This document shows positions 16,396 through 25,300 of a DNA stretch of 64,000 nt, piece by piece. Location of the stretch: contig CP070820.1 in NCBI GenBank assembly GCA_020344315.1, positions 218,099 to 282,098 of the forward strand, given 5' to 3'. How positions within the stretch are numbered: the first letter of the stretch is position 1; the number at the start of each line of letters is the position of its first letter. The notes below the pieces were generated by a model that was not told the origin of the DNA, made no database searches, and saw nothing but the letters and a program-made list of their open reading frames with translations. Origin of the DNA: Candidatus Bathyarchaeum sp. GTDB lineage: Archaea; Thermoproteota; Bathyarchaeia; Bathyarchaeales; Bathyarchaeaceae. The translations under genes were made by a program, and so were the position numbers.

Positions 16396-19300
16396 TCACC
16401 TACGCCTAGCATTCACCTTGATGCCAACAACAAAAAGTACACATATAAGCCCAACCACACCAACAAGTAACAGAACTGACCAAAGCGAAGACTCAGCATC
16501 AAACTGCCTCATATTATTCCCCCAACCAGGAGTCGCCGATAGCAGATGTTCCCAATTTTCTGCTCCATCGGGTAGTCTACCATACGAAACATCTTGAAGC
16601 TGTTTGGTATAGGTTATTGAATCTATCAAAGTTATGCCATCAGAAGCGAAAATGGCAATTGCCTCTCCATTTGCGCGAAGACCAAAACCGCAATGAAGCC
16701 CATCTGAATCAGAGGCGTTGTCAGCCCAGATCAGCAAAAAGCCGCCTGCCTCGATTATGGTGTCGTCTGGAAATTGCCACTTAGTAGGGTTCCCCAAGTT
16801 ATCAGTTAAATACATGCCGCTGAGGTTAATCGACTCGTTGCCGCCATTGTGGAGTTCAATCCAATCAGGACTATTGCCGTCAGGTCCCGCAATGGTGGCG
16901 CCGTTATCGGCCATAAACTCGTTAATAACCAAACCATCAGGAATGTCACCGACGTGAGTGGGGTCACCAGACGTCACAGGTTCACCCATTTCGTTGGGCA
17001 AGCCAGGGGTCGGTGTTATGTAGTGCCAGCTTGAGGCGCCGTCAGGCAGTCTACCATACGAGACATCATCAGGTTGCTCAGTGAAAGTGATTGAATCAAT
17101 TAGCGTTTCAGCGTCGCTTGCGAATAGGCATACAGCTTCACCGCTTGCATTAAGGCCGAAGCTGGCATGCAACAAACCCTCATCAGGAGAATTGTCTGCC
17201 CAAACAACCAGAAAACCACCAGCGTCTATAACAGTGCCCGATGGAAATTGCCAAGCATCAGGATTTGCTAAGTCGTCAGAGAGGTACATGCCGCTGAGGT
17301 TAACCGATTCGGTACCGCCATTGTATAGTTCAATCCAATCAGGATAATTGCCGTCAGGACCCGCAACAACTGCATCATTGTTCGCCATGAACTCGTTAAT
17401 GAACAGATCCTCAGGAATGACAAGGGGGGTAAGTTCATCGGGGGTCACACGTTCACCTAAGGTATTTGATAAATTAGGAGTCGGTGTTATGTAGTCCCAA
17501 GTTGAAGCTCCGTCCGGCAGTCGACCATATGAAATATCATCATACTGTTCAGCAAAGGCGATTGAATCAATTAGGGTCTCAGCATCATCCGCCAGTAGAC
17601 ATATAAATTCCCCTTCTGTGTTAAGATTGAAATTCATATACCCCGGTTTAGGGGTAGAAGAATTGTCTCCCCAAACAACTAGAAAACCTCCGGCTTCTAT
17701 GACAGTGCCCGATGGAAATTGCCACTTTGGATTTGTCAAGTCATCAGATAAGTACATGCCGCCAAGATCGATTGATTCGGTACCGCCATTGTAGAGTTCA
17801 ATCCAATCAGGATAAGTTCCATCAGGACCCGCAACAGCAGCATCATTGTTCGCCATAAACTCGTTAATAACCAAATCATTAGGAATGCTTGCGGATTGAT
17901 TAGGCTTAGCAGGTGTTACAATTTCACTCATTATCTGCCATAGACCTTCACCATCGGGAAAACGGCCAAAAGAAACGTCAGCATTAAGTGCAGGATAAGA
18001 AATGCTGTCAACTAACACATAACTTGAGTCGTCATCCATGTACAAGTACATGTTGCCACCGCCCGAATTGAGGCTAAACGGGGCATGATCGGCTCCTTCA
18101 CTGGGTTCGTTGTCGAGCCACAGCAATAGGAACTCTCCATCGTCAAGATTCTGTGCGGGCAGTTCCCACTTGTTTGGAACTCCTGGATCATCCGTCAGAA
18201 ATATGTTGCTAGTGTTCACCAAGCCGGGTCCAAGATTGTAGATTTCTACCCACTGATCGTAGTCGCCTTCATTGTCGGCGATTGTACCTTGGTTCACAGA
18301 CATCAAATCGTTTAATTGCAGATCGGTTTTTTTCGCAAACGCGTTAAGCTGAGTGTTAACATAGGCTGCTCGTCTCGCCACAAAATCGATAGTTGCTTCA
18401 AGTTCAGGCTCGAAAGCCTCTGGGTTTGTCCAAAGGTTAGGGTCATTGTAGACTTCGTCGCGGATAAGGTCTGCCAGCTCTTGAATTCTAGCACTTATAG
18501 AATCTGGGTTGAAGCCTTCTCTAAGCATCTGGGCGAGTGCACGAAGATAGGTGGTATTGTAAGATTCTACTGCCATAACATTCTTTATTAAAGTTAGAGT
18601 GTCATTTGTTGCTCTACCTCCACCCCCGAAACCAAATCCGGTCATTGTGGACGGTGGAAACACTCCATATTCTACTGGGTCTGCACCAGACCCCATCATC
18701 CCGAATCCGAATTTCCCGAATGCTAAGTTGGCATCCCATAACAGATGAGTGAATTGCCCAGTATTGCTTCGATCGTAGAGGTAATAATTGCGTGCGTTCC
18801 CAATATACGAGTCCAAACTGACGAAGAGGTCAAGAAGCGCTATGGAATACAGTGCTGATTCAACATCAAAGATGTGCCCAAGTTTATCGGGCAATTCGGA
18901 TATAGGTGTGTTTGTCAGGACATTTGTTAACCAAATCAGGTCTGACCAATCGTTTATCTCTTCATTGTTCTTGAGTTCATATAATCCGTAGTACGATTCA
19001 GGGTCTGGACCAAGATACGAAAGAGTGGCTCGGCGCTCAGCCTTGTAAAGGTTGCCATCCTCGTCATCCTCAAAACGGCTTTCAACAAAAGTATTGTCAA
19101 TGTGTTCCATCGCCAAGTAGAGACCATAATATTCATCGTTAATATACAGTCGCGTATACACGGAACGGGGCGTAGGCACATAATTGCCGGCAAAGTCCAT
19201 GAACAGTTTCTCACGAATCAGAGATGGGTCAAGCGCACCATTGTTTAGATTCAATTTTTTGAGACCAAAAAAGGTTGTTTCTTCACCATCTCCCGCATCA

Positions 19301-19755
19301 TACATGTTAAAATCAATCCGGAAAGGCTTCTTGATCTTCTCATCCTCACCCCCGCCACCTCCAAAAAAACCGCCACCACCGCCGAAATTGAAGCCAAATG
19401 TAGACAAACCTTTGAAACGTGCCCCAACAGGGTCTATTTCAATACCATGAGAAACAAAACGAGCGGGAAAATAGGGATCCGCTGTGTTGCGATTACTATC
19501 ATGTGCAGCATATAGAGTATCATACCAGTCAGGGTCATCAAAATGCAGGCGAATCTCATGAATGTAACTATCATCAAAAAAAACATCTGCCTCATTAATC
19601 ACATTGCCCTCACCGGCCCAAGGACCCGCTTCCGCACTGATAGTTTGAACAACGCCAAATAGTGTACTAGCTAACAAAAGTACAGAATATAGAACTACCA
19701 ACGCTAATCTTGATTTATTTAGGTGCAACCTAGTTGTATCCCCTCTTTTCACCAT
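16396..19755 (-). CDS. CotH-kinase-family surface protein with four lamin-tail domains
   Basis: 1119 aa. Signal peptide ~16-42, then a CotH kinase-like domain (~45-470). Family segments include KKPFRIDFNMYD, GLKKLNLNNGALDPSLIREK, YGLYLAMEHIDNTFVESRF, GNLYKAE and the metal-binding-type HLLWDANLAFGKFG. A Gly-rich run (FNFGGGGGFFGGGGG) is inserted in the N-lobe. One divergent (~478-615) and three nearly identical lamin-tail/LTD beta-sandwiches (starting ~625, ~783, ~940; period ~157 aa) follow, each with INEFMA.N and DWIELYNGG. A C-terminal membrane helix and RRR tail anchor it. CotH of Bacillus is an atypical secreted protein kinase; kinase activity here is inference. DUF4956 lies upstream and VTC downstream. 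Confidence 0.87.
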   Translation of the reverse strand: MVKRGDTTRLHLNKSRLALVVLYSVLLLASTLFGVVQTISAEAGPWAGEGNVINEADVFFDDSYIHEIRLHFDDPDWYDTLYAAHDSNRNTADPYFPARFVSHGIEIDPVGARFKGLSTFGFNFGGGGGFFGGGGGEDEKIKKPFRIDFNMYDAGDGEETTFFGLKKLNLNNGALDPSLIREKLFMDFAGNYVPTPRSVYTRLYINDEYYGLYLAMEHIDNTFVESRFEDDEDGNLYKAERRATLSYLGPDPESYYGLYELKNNEEINDWSDLIWLTNVLTNTPISELPDKLGHIFDVESALYSIALLDLFVSLDSYIGNARNYYLYDRSNTGQFTHLLWDANLAFGKFGFGMMGSGADPVEYGVFPPSTMTGFGFGGGGRATNDTLTLIKNVMAVESYNTTYLRALAQMLREGFNPDSISARIQELADLIRDEVYNDPNLWTNPEAFEPELEATIDFVARRAAYVNTQLNAFAKKTDLQLNDLMSVNQGTIADNEGDYDQWVEIYNLGPGLVNTSNIFLTDDPGVPNKWELPAQNLDDGEFLLLWLDNEPSEGADHAPFSLNSGGGNMYLYMDDDSSYVLVDSISYPALNADVSFGRFPDGEGLWQIMSEIVTPAKPNQSASIPNDLVINEFMANNDAAVAGPDGTYPDWIELYNGGTESIDLGGMYLSDDLTNPKWQFPSGTVIEAGGFLVVWGDNSSTPKPGYMNFNLNTEGEFICLLADDAETLIDSIAFAEQYDDISYGRLPDGASTWDYITPTPNLSNTLGERVTPDELTPLVIPEDLFINEFMANNDAVVAGPDGNYPDWIELYNGGTESVNLSGMYLSDDLANPDAWQFPSGTVIDAGGFLVVWADNSPDEGLLHASFGLNASGEAVCLFASDAETLIDSITFTEQPDDVSYGRLPDGASSWHYITPTPGLPNEMGEPVTSGDPTHVGDIPDGLVINEFMADNGATIAGPDGNSPDWIELHNGGNESINLSGMYLTDNLGNPTKWQFPDDTIIEAGGFLLIWADNASDSDGLHCGFGLRANGEAIAIFASDGITLIDSITYTKQLQDVSYGRLPDGAENWEHLLSATPGWGNNMRQFDAESSLWSVLLLVGVVGLICVLFVVGIKVNARRR
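16525..17950 (-). repeat. Three near-identical ~475-bp tandem repeats (lamin-tail domains)
   Basis: The three C-terminal LTD units share long blocks at DNA level, for example the segments coding for GTVI-AGGFLVVW, SDD/TDN-LxNP and DVSYGRLPDGA. The high similarity suggests recent duplication or gene conversion. The first LTD of the protein is much more divergent. Confidence 0.75.
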
Positions 19756-19795
19756 CTAACCTACCGTCCACACCCAATTGAGGAAACAGCAGCAG

Positions 19796-20467
19796 CTAAG
19801 CAACGTCAGCGTTGTAGCTGACAAGCGCTGCGTCCCTTACACCCTTAATCTTCAGCAGATCATCCACTTTCGATGCATCTTTTGCTTTCATTCGAACCTC
19901 AAGCATCAGCTCCACTCCAGCAGAGGTTACAGTTCGAGATCTAAGCTTGTTTTTTGGAAGGGCTTCTTGGATAGCTGCTTCAGCTTCAGTTGCATAGTGG
20001 ATCACCAGCAGATATGGGTCGTTGCTACGTAGGTTTGCTCGGTTCAACACGAACAAAAATAATCCGATTATCGGGGAACCCACTATGGCTACCATGTATA
20101 GTCCTGCACCACTGATAATTCCGACTGCGATAGCCCAGAACGTGAACACGATATCGGCTGGGTCTTTGATTGCTGTTCGGAAGCGCACTATGCTTAGGGC
20201 ACCTACCATTCCTAAGGAGAGAGCGATGTTGGAGCTGATTGGCAAGGTGATGAGTGTTACCACAAGTGAGGTTAGCACTAGCCCAACGTTGAAGTTTCGG
20301 GTGTAGATTACTCCTCTAAAGCATTTACGGTACATGTAGAAGATGAACAGGGTCACCATGAAGGAGACAATCAGGCTCAACAATACACGCTCGACTGTGA
20401 GTGCTTGGTATGCGTTGGGTGGATTCAAGAAGTCGGACAGCAAATCGTTTAAATCGTTTAAATCCAT
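19796..20467 (-). CDS. DUF4956 membrane protein
   Basis: 223 aa with four or so membrane helices in residues 25-150 and a soluble C-terminal alpha/beta domain (~155-223). The family core is visible: GALSIVRFRTAIKDPADIVF and WAIAVGIISGAGLYMVAIVG. DUF4956 proteins are regularly encoded beside VTC-domain and CotH genes in Bacteria, and may form a membrane channel or transport partner for a VTC product. That role is inference from gene neighbourhood. It is the first gene of the leftward operon, with a TATA box positioned for a leaderless mRNA. Confidence 0.85.
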   Translation of the reverse strand: MDLNDLNDLLSDFLNPPNAYQALTVERVLLSLIVSFMVTLFIFYMYRKCFRGVIYTRNFNVGLVLTSLVVTLITLPISSNIALSLGMVGALSIVRFRTAIKDPADIVFTFWAIAVGIISGAGLYMVAIVGSPIIGLFLFVLNRANLRSNDPYLLVIHYATEAEAAIQEALPKNKLRSRTVTSAGVELMLEVRMKAKDASKVDDLLKIKGVRDAALVSYNADVA

Positions 20468-20487
20468 TTATCTCATCCAATTGTTGT

Positions 20488-20495
20488 TTTATATA
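20488..20495 (-). promoter_or_regulatory. TATA box of the DUF4956-CotH-VTC operon
   Basis: Minus-strand TATATAAA-type sequence (within AACTATATAAAAC) about 25 bp upstream of the ATG at 20467, predicting a near-leaderless transcript. Confidence 0.5.
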
Positions 20496-20715
20496 GTTCT
20501 ATTTATTAATAGTTTTTCATAAATAGACTATATTTGCATTTAGCCAGTTCGCAGAATACACTATTCAAAGATGCAGCATAAATGCTGTCCACTGTACATT
20601 TCTACATGCGCCTCATTTTTGTCCTTTAATCTCCCTTCATCTTTGATAAATTCAAATCCACAAGAATTGAATTTTGCAGCTCAAAATATATTCAAGGAAA
20701 CTATGGTTACTGCGT

Positions 20716-21456
20716 CTAACTGCTCCATTTCAGTTGCCACCAGAGTTTTATCACTTGCCAAGCCATGTCGAAAGAATCTTCGATGAGTCTTACTTTCGTT
20801 TCATGTCCACTCGTCCATTCCACAGGAATCTCCTTTATCGTGTAGCCTTTGCGAAATGCTCTGACAATGAGTTCTGTGTCCCAGAACCAGTGGCTAGCTG
20901 CTACTTCGTCAAGTAATTGCATGAGAGGTTCTCGCCTGAAAGCTTTAAACCCGCACTGATGATCCTTAACTTTAGAGCCTAACATTGCCCGAACCATAAA
21001 GTTGTAGATTATTGAAAACAGATGCCTCGTGCGACTTCTTTCAACTCTGCTTTTAGAGAGCATCCTCGAACCAACAGCCAAATCATATTCTTCCTCTTCA
21101 ATAGCCTTGACAAGAGATTCCAATTGTCCCACGTTTGTGGCTAAATCCACATCCATGTAAACGAGGATTTTGCCACTAGCTTTTTTGAAGGCATTTTTTA
21201 GGGCTGCTCCTCTTCCAAGCCGTTTTTCTATATGCAGGTGCTTTACGAGTGGGTACCTTTCAGAAAGCAGGGCTGCAACTTTGTCGGTTCCATCCGTACT
21301 ACCATCCTCGGCAATTATTATTTCATACGAATGCGCAAATTCCTCGAGGGCTTTCATTACTTTTGTCACTGCATTCTCTAACGTGTTCGCTTCATTGTAA
21401 GCTGGAAGCCCTATTGAAAACTCCACCATATGCCTCTGACTCGTCTCATCTTTCAT
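20716..21456 (-). CDS. Family 2 glycosyltransferase, polyprenyl-phosphate mannosyltransferase-like
   Basis: GT-A fold enzyme of the dolichol-phosphate mannose synthase type. GLPAYNEANTLENAV and AEDGSTDGTDKV bind the nucleotide sugar, and MDVDLATN holds the DxD metal motif. KDHQCGFKAFRRE and WFWDTELIVRAFRKGY are conserved in this subgroup. No C-terminal membrane helices, so it acts on the cytoplasmic membrane face. Its ATG overlaps the last base of the PMT stop (TAATG), so the two are coupled: this enzyme probably makes the lipid-linked sugar that PMT transfers. An alternative start at M11 (MVEFSIGLP) is possible. Confidence 0.85.
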   Translation of the reverse strand: MKDETSQRHMVEFSIGLPAYNEANTLENAVTKVMKALEEFAHSYEIIIAEDGSTDGTDKVAALLSERYPLVKHLHIEKRLGRGAALKNAFKKASGKILVYMDVDLATNVGQLESLVKAIEEEEYDLAVGSRMLSKSRVERSRTRHLFSIIYNFMVRAMLGSKVKDHQCGFKAFRREPLMQLLDEVAASHWFWDTELIVRAFRKGYTIKEIPVEWTSGHETKVRLIEDSFDMAWQVIKLWWQLKWSS

Positions 21457-23144
21457 TAATGAAACACCCAGCTTTCAAGCCACTTTATACTTTCCATCCA
21501 CGAGGAAGACACCGGCATCCCAGAGGTGACAGGATAAAAAAGCCCGAAAAGAACCACAACTACTGCAAAATAGGCTAACGTTGCTGCTTTTCCCCATTTG
21601 CTGCTCCAATATTTGTTCAGAAAATACGCTGTAGCCAAACAGAGAAAGGCTACACTAGCATAAAAGTGGTAGAGCAAGGTGTATCTCGAAATTAATGCGT
21701 AAGGCAGCCACTGGGAAAAGAACAAGACCGTGATGAAAATGCAGGCGAAATCCTTTCTTCTTATGGCGCGTTCAACAGCCAAGAATACGAACGCGAAACC
21801 GACCCACCAAACCGCAGGATTCCCCATAGCCACGATTATCGACACAATATTGCCAGGCAAGTGTGCTCGATAAAGCAGCACAGGCCTTAGAGTAAAAGGC
21901 CAAGTCCACCATCCAGACGCAAAAGGATGAGTAGCTTTCAGCCCTGAATGATAACCAAACATGGATCCCTGCAAATTAAACACATTCACCAAGCTGCGCC
22001 CTGCAAGCATGTCTGGAATATAGGTCAAGAAGTAAACAAACACAGCCAGCGCTATGAAACAAAACAGCAGAAAAAATGGGCGTGCAAAGAACGCGTTAAT
22101 CTTGGCTGATAATATATCTTTTAGCTTTATAACCTCTCTAAGCCTGAGCACTAGAAGAATGGCTAGCTGACCTAGGAAACAAAAGAGTACAATCCATTTT
22201 GTTGAAATCCCGAACGCGAAGAACAATATTGCCAGAAACAATGGAAGAGCTGGAGCTTTCCATCCGTTCTTGAGTACGCCTTTAACGTAGATCAAGAAAA
22301 AGAGTTGCGATGCTAACGAGAAGAAGGCTACATAAACATCAACAGTTGCCATTCGCCCCATCGCAAAATTCATGAAATCGAATGTCAATAGAAAAGATGA
22401 AGTGAAAGCGCCGATCCACGTTCCAAACAACTCTTTTCCTACGAGATAAATTAAAGCTATCATCATCGTGGCGAATACAACGCCCATTATACGCCATCCA
22501 AACGGGTTATAGCCAAAAATCAAAATCCCCGATGTAAGGATCAATTTTCCAAGAGGCGGGTGAGTCCATTCATAAGGGCGCTGAGAGTTCACGTAGTTCT
22601 CCGCTGTTCTGACAAAGTATTTTTCATCGAAATGTATTTCCGACATATAAGTTGGGGGACACTGAACCAAGCTCTGTTCATCAATCAACTTAGACAAGTT
22701 TGGGTCAGTAGTTCCTTCACCCATAACCGCATTGATTGCAATTTTCTGGTTATCTAAGCTTAGAACCGCCACCTCAGCGACTTCGATAGAAGCCTGCTGG
22801 AAGTTAAACCGTATATAGCGGGCGTCTCTGTTGATGTTGAATTTACTCCAACGATAGTAGGCGAACGAACCATGGGTCGGAATCTCAAGCTTTCGGGGAT
22901 AACTCCAGTTTTCAGGAGAGCCAGTGTAAACCGTAACGTTAGCAGAGCCAAATTTAACCAAGAGGTAAACGCTGTGGACGCTCTCAAATCCGCCGAGGTC
23001 AATGTAAAAGCTTCTATCTTCGGTTGCCTGCCAAGTAGTAAGCGGAGTTTTGGTCATTCCCAGATTCCATGTTGCGACTGAGAAGAAAACTATAGAAAGC
23101 ACAATTATCGTCAACAAGTCTCGCTTATCAATCTGCATTTTCAC
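21456..23144 (-). CDS. PMT-family protein O-mannosyltransferase (GT39)
   Basis: 562 aa polytopic membrane glycosyltransferase. The first extracytoplasmic loop, after the N-terminal helix, begins with a ~120-residue beta-rich segment (YIDLGGFESVHSVYLLVKFG, RYIRFNFQQASIEVAEVAVL). It resembles a discoidin/galactose-binding sandwich and is not part of standard PMT. It is followed by the catalytic Asp-Glu motif (SEIHFDEKYFVRTAENYV) and EWTHPPLGKL, both diagnostic of PMT proteins. About 9-10 membrane helices follow, with conserved GYHSGLKATHPF and WWTWPF. It transfers sugar from polyprenyl phosphate to Ser/Thr outside the cell. Operon with the GT2 gene; nearby surface proteins with Thr-rich linkers are plausible substrates. 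Confidence 0.87.
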   Translation of the reverse strand: MKMQIDKRDLLTIIVLSIVFFSVATWNLGMTKTPLTTWQATEDRSFYIDLGGFESVHSVYLLVKFGSANVTVYTGSPENWSYPRKLEIPTHGSFAYYRWSKFNINRDARYIRFNFQQASIEVAEVAVLSLDNQKIAINAVMGEGTTDPNLSKLIDEQSLVQCPPTYMSEIHFDEKYFVRTAENYVNSQRPYEWTHPPLGKLILTSGILIFGYNPFGWRIMGVVFATMMIALIYLVGKELFGTWIGAFTSSFLLTFDFMNFAMGRMATVDVYVAFFSLASQLFFLIYVKGVLKNGWKAPALPLFLAILFFAFGISTKWIVLFCFLGQLAILLVLRLREVIKLKDILSAKINAFFARPFFLLFCFIALAVFVYFLTYIPDMLAGRSLVNVFNLQGSMFGYHSGLKATHPFASGWWTWPFTLRPVLLYRAHLPGNIVSIIVAMGNPAVWWVGFAFVFLAVERAIRRKDFACIFITVLFFSQWLPYALISRYTLLYHFYASVAFLCLATAYFLNKYWSSKWGKAATLAYFAVVVVLFGLFYPVTSGMPVSSSWMESIKWLESWVFH

Positions 23145-23374
23145 TCAAACCTTCCAACCAGCATTCGATAGGGCTTCGACTGGCTTGAACTCGACCCAAT
23201 TCTTGCCCTCGCAAATCCTTAATCATCAGCGTCAAAGCGTATAGGAATCCCATTAAATTAATCAAGGTTACTATCCAAACGGAATCGGTGTGTGTCAGCC
23301 AAACATGAATAATACCATTTCATAAAAACAATTCTAAAAATTGTAGAGTCAAACACACAATCTTCTTCTGTTAA

Positions 23375-23749
23375 CTATTCCTTGGGAACCTTGAAGTGAG
23401 AACTTTTTCCAGCGCTGATGTACTCTCCACCAACGTTGCGGACAACGGATGCAATTTTAGCGAAATTGTCAGAACCTAGGAATCTCCGTGGTCTCACAAC
23501 GATGTAATTTTCACTCTCTTCAAAAGTTAACATACCCTGAAGTTCTGAAGAAAAGGCTTGCTTAACATCTTTAATGCTGCGCATTTTTTCAGTTGCGGAA
23601 ACAGAGATAGTAGGAGCAGCAGCTGGTCCGCTTACCGCTTTAAGGGACTTGGAAACTTCAGCGAGGTCCCCCGAGATCACGTTCAAGACACTGAGGAGTT
23701 CATCAATTTTTCGGGACAATTCTTCGATGCTTACTTTTTCTTCCCCCAT
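23375..23749 (-). CDS. Conserved small protein with N-terminal coiled coil
   Basis: About 124 aa. Residues 1-45 form a heptad-rich helix (VSIEELSRKIDELLSVLNVI). An Ala/Pro linker leads to a compact C-terminal alpha/beta domain (NYIVVRPRRFLGSDNFAKIA, VVRNVGGEYISAGKSSHFKV), which looks like a small nucleic-acid or peptide-binding fold with many basic residues. No named family. ATG at 23749 is preferred to the TTG one codon earlier. Monocistronic. Confidence 0.6.
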   Translation of the reverse strand: MGEEKVSIEELSRKIDELLSVLNVISGDLAEVSKSLKAVSGPAAAPTISVSATEKMRSIKDVKQAFSSELQGMLTFEESENYIVVRPRRFLGSDNFAKIASVVRNVGGEYISAGKSSHFKVPKE

Positions 23750-23865
23750 CAATCATTACCTCTGCACAAAATTATTTTACCATAAGTTACTCATTTGTTT
23801 TGTCCCATCCTGTTGTTATCTGGAACATTAATTAAATCTGGGAAGGATTATTCAGTAGAACAGAA

Positions 23866-24900
23866 ATGTTGGAGATTGACGGCAGCCAGAAGAGCGGCAG
23901 CGGAACAATATTACGGTTATCCATCGCCCTCGCAGGTATACTAGAGGAGCCGTTGTACATTTACAATATCCGCCATAGACGTCGTCAACCGGGACTGCGC
24001 CCCCAGCACTTAGAGTCAGTGAATACAGCGGCGAAGCTCTGTAATGCTGAGATTGAAGGAGCAAAGCTTGGTTCTCGGGAACTGTGGTTCAAGCCAAGCG
24101 GCATTATAAGTGGTGAGGTGCGGGCTGAGATAGGCACTGCAGGAAGCATATCCATGCTGCTCTTGACAGTTCTGCCCCTCTGCGCCTATGCCAAGGGCGA
24201 CATTAAAGTTCACGTCGTCAATGGTGGTACAGACGTTCGCTACGCTCCCACCATAAACTACATGAAATACGTGCTCTTGCCCATCCTTGACCGGATGGGT
24301 TTGAAGGCTTCGTTGGCTGTCAAAAAGTATGGTTATTATCCTAAGGGTATGGGCGAAGTCCTCTTAACTATCGGCTCTATATCTAGGCTTACTTCAATCC
24401 GTCTAAAGGAGTTTGGGGGAGTAGAAGAGATTGGAGGCGTTTCTGTCTGTACTTTCTTGGAGGATCGAAGGGTGGCGGAGCGGCAAGCTGAAGCAGCTAA
24501 GAGTGTTCTTAGAAACAACGGTTACGCGGCAAAGATTCGTGTCATAAATGATAGGTCTAATCCTCTTCAGAAAGGTAGTTCTCTGGTGTTATGGGCAAAA
24601 ACAAGCAAGGGCGCACTATTGGGAGGAGACGCTATAGGAGAACTGCGTAAGTCCAGCGAGGTTGTGGGCAGGGATGCAGCTGAAAGTCTCTTGAGAGAAA
24701 TTGACGCTGGGGCAACGGGGGATATTCATTTGGCTGATATGCTTGTACCCTACGTTGCATTGGCAGATGGCACCTCAAGCTATCTAACTCGCGAGATGAC
24801 GGACCATTTAGACACTAACATCTGGTTGGTTGAAAAGATTTTAGGCGTGAAATTTCAAGTTTCAAAGGTTAGGAATCTGTATAGAATCGAGAAGAGCTAA
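23866..24900 (+). CDS. rtcA: RNA 3'-terminal phosphate cyclase
   Basis: 344 aa, normal RtcA length. Converts RNA 3'-phosphate to 2',3'-cyclic phosphate using ATP through a histidine-AMP intermediate. Blocks: LEIDGSQKSGSGTILRLSIA at the start, RRRQPGLRPQHLESV, GEVRAEIGTAGSISMLLLTV, the GGTDVRYAP nucleotide-binding motif, GYYPKGMGEV, and the C-terminal MTDHLDTNIWLVEKILG carrying the catalytic His. Cytoplasmic. Stands alone with its own upstream AT-rich region. Confidence 0.93.
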   Translation: MLEIDGSQKSGSGTILRLSIALAGILEEPLYIYNIRHRRRQPGLRPQHLESVNTAAKLCNAEIEGAKLGSRELWFKPSGIISGEVRAEIGTAGSISMLLLTVLPLCAYAKGDIKVHVVNGGTDVRYAPTINYMKYVLLPILDRMGLKASLAVKKYGYYPKGMGEVLLTIGSISRLTSIRLKEFGGVEEIGGVSVCTFLEDRRVAERQAEAAKSVLRNNGYAAKIRVINDRSNPLQKGSSLVLWAKTSKGALLGGDAIGELRKSSEVVGRDAAESLLREIDAGATGDIHLADMLVPYVALADGTSSYLTREMTDHLDTNIWLVEKILGVKFQVSKVRNLYRIEKS

Positions 24901-24941
24901 AACAGTAAAAAGGATGCAGGAACCTGCGAATGTGTTTCCTA

Positions 24942-25130
24942 TCACTCAGTTCTCATAAGATAAATTGATTCATCCAATCCACATGTTCTTCCACAAGATT
25001 GCAGAAGTCTGTAATAAGCCCTTTTTGCTCTTGCCCGTCTCTTTCCTTTCAAGTAGAGAATTTCCTTCTCCATTATTTCTATCTCAATTTTCATTGCCTC
25101 TTTTCTTATCTGATCGGACAATCCATGCAC
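24942..25130 (-). CDS. Conserved two-Cys small protein, paralogue 1
   Basis: 62 residues (GTG start): basic, helical, with the block KGKRRARAKRAYYRLLQSCG followed by RTCGLDESIYLMRTE. A close relative is encoded at 46366-46575; about 36 of 47 aligned C-terminal residues look identical, including both Cys and LDE-IYL. Conservation at protein level with many synonymous DNA differences shows it is a real gene. Function unknown. The amphipathic basic helix and C-x3-C pair suggest RNA or metal binding. A TATA-like TAATTATATTT lies about 40 bp upstream. Confidence 0.65.
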   Translation of the reverse strand: MHGLSDQIRKEAMKIEIEIMEKEILYLKGKRRARAKRAYYRLLQSCGRTCGLDESIYLMRTE

Positions 25131-25300
25131 CCCTTGAAAATCAATTAATTACTGGTTTGCTTGTGAAATATAATTAAGGGTAACGTATACAAAGCAAGAC
25201 AATGCACGTTCTATTCAGTCACCCGTAGAGTTAACAGAACCGAAAAGAGTAAAGGATATAAGTGGCTTTTCTTGCTCTGCAATAGTGAGAGGATAGTTTC

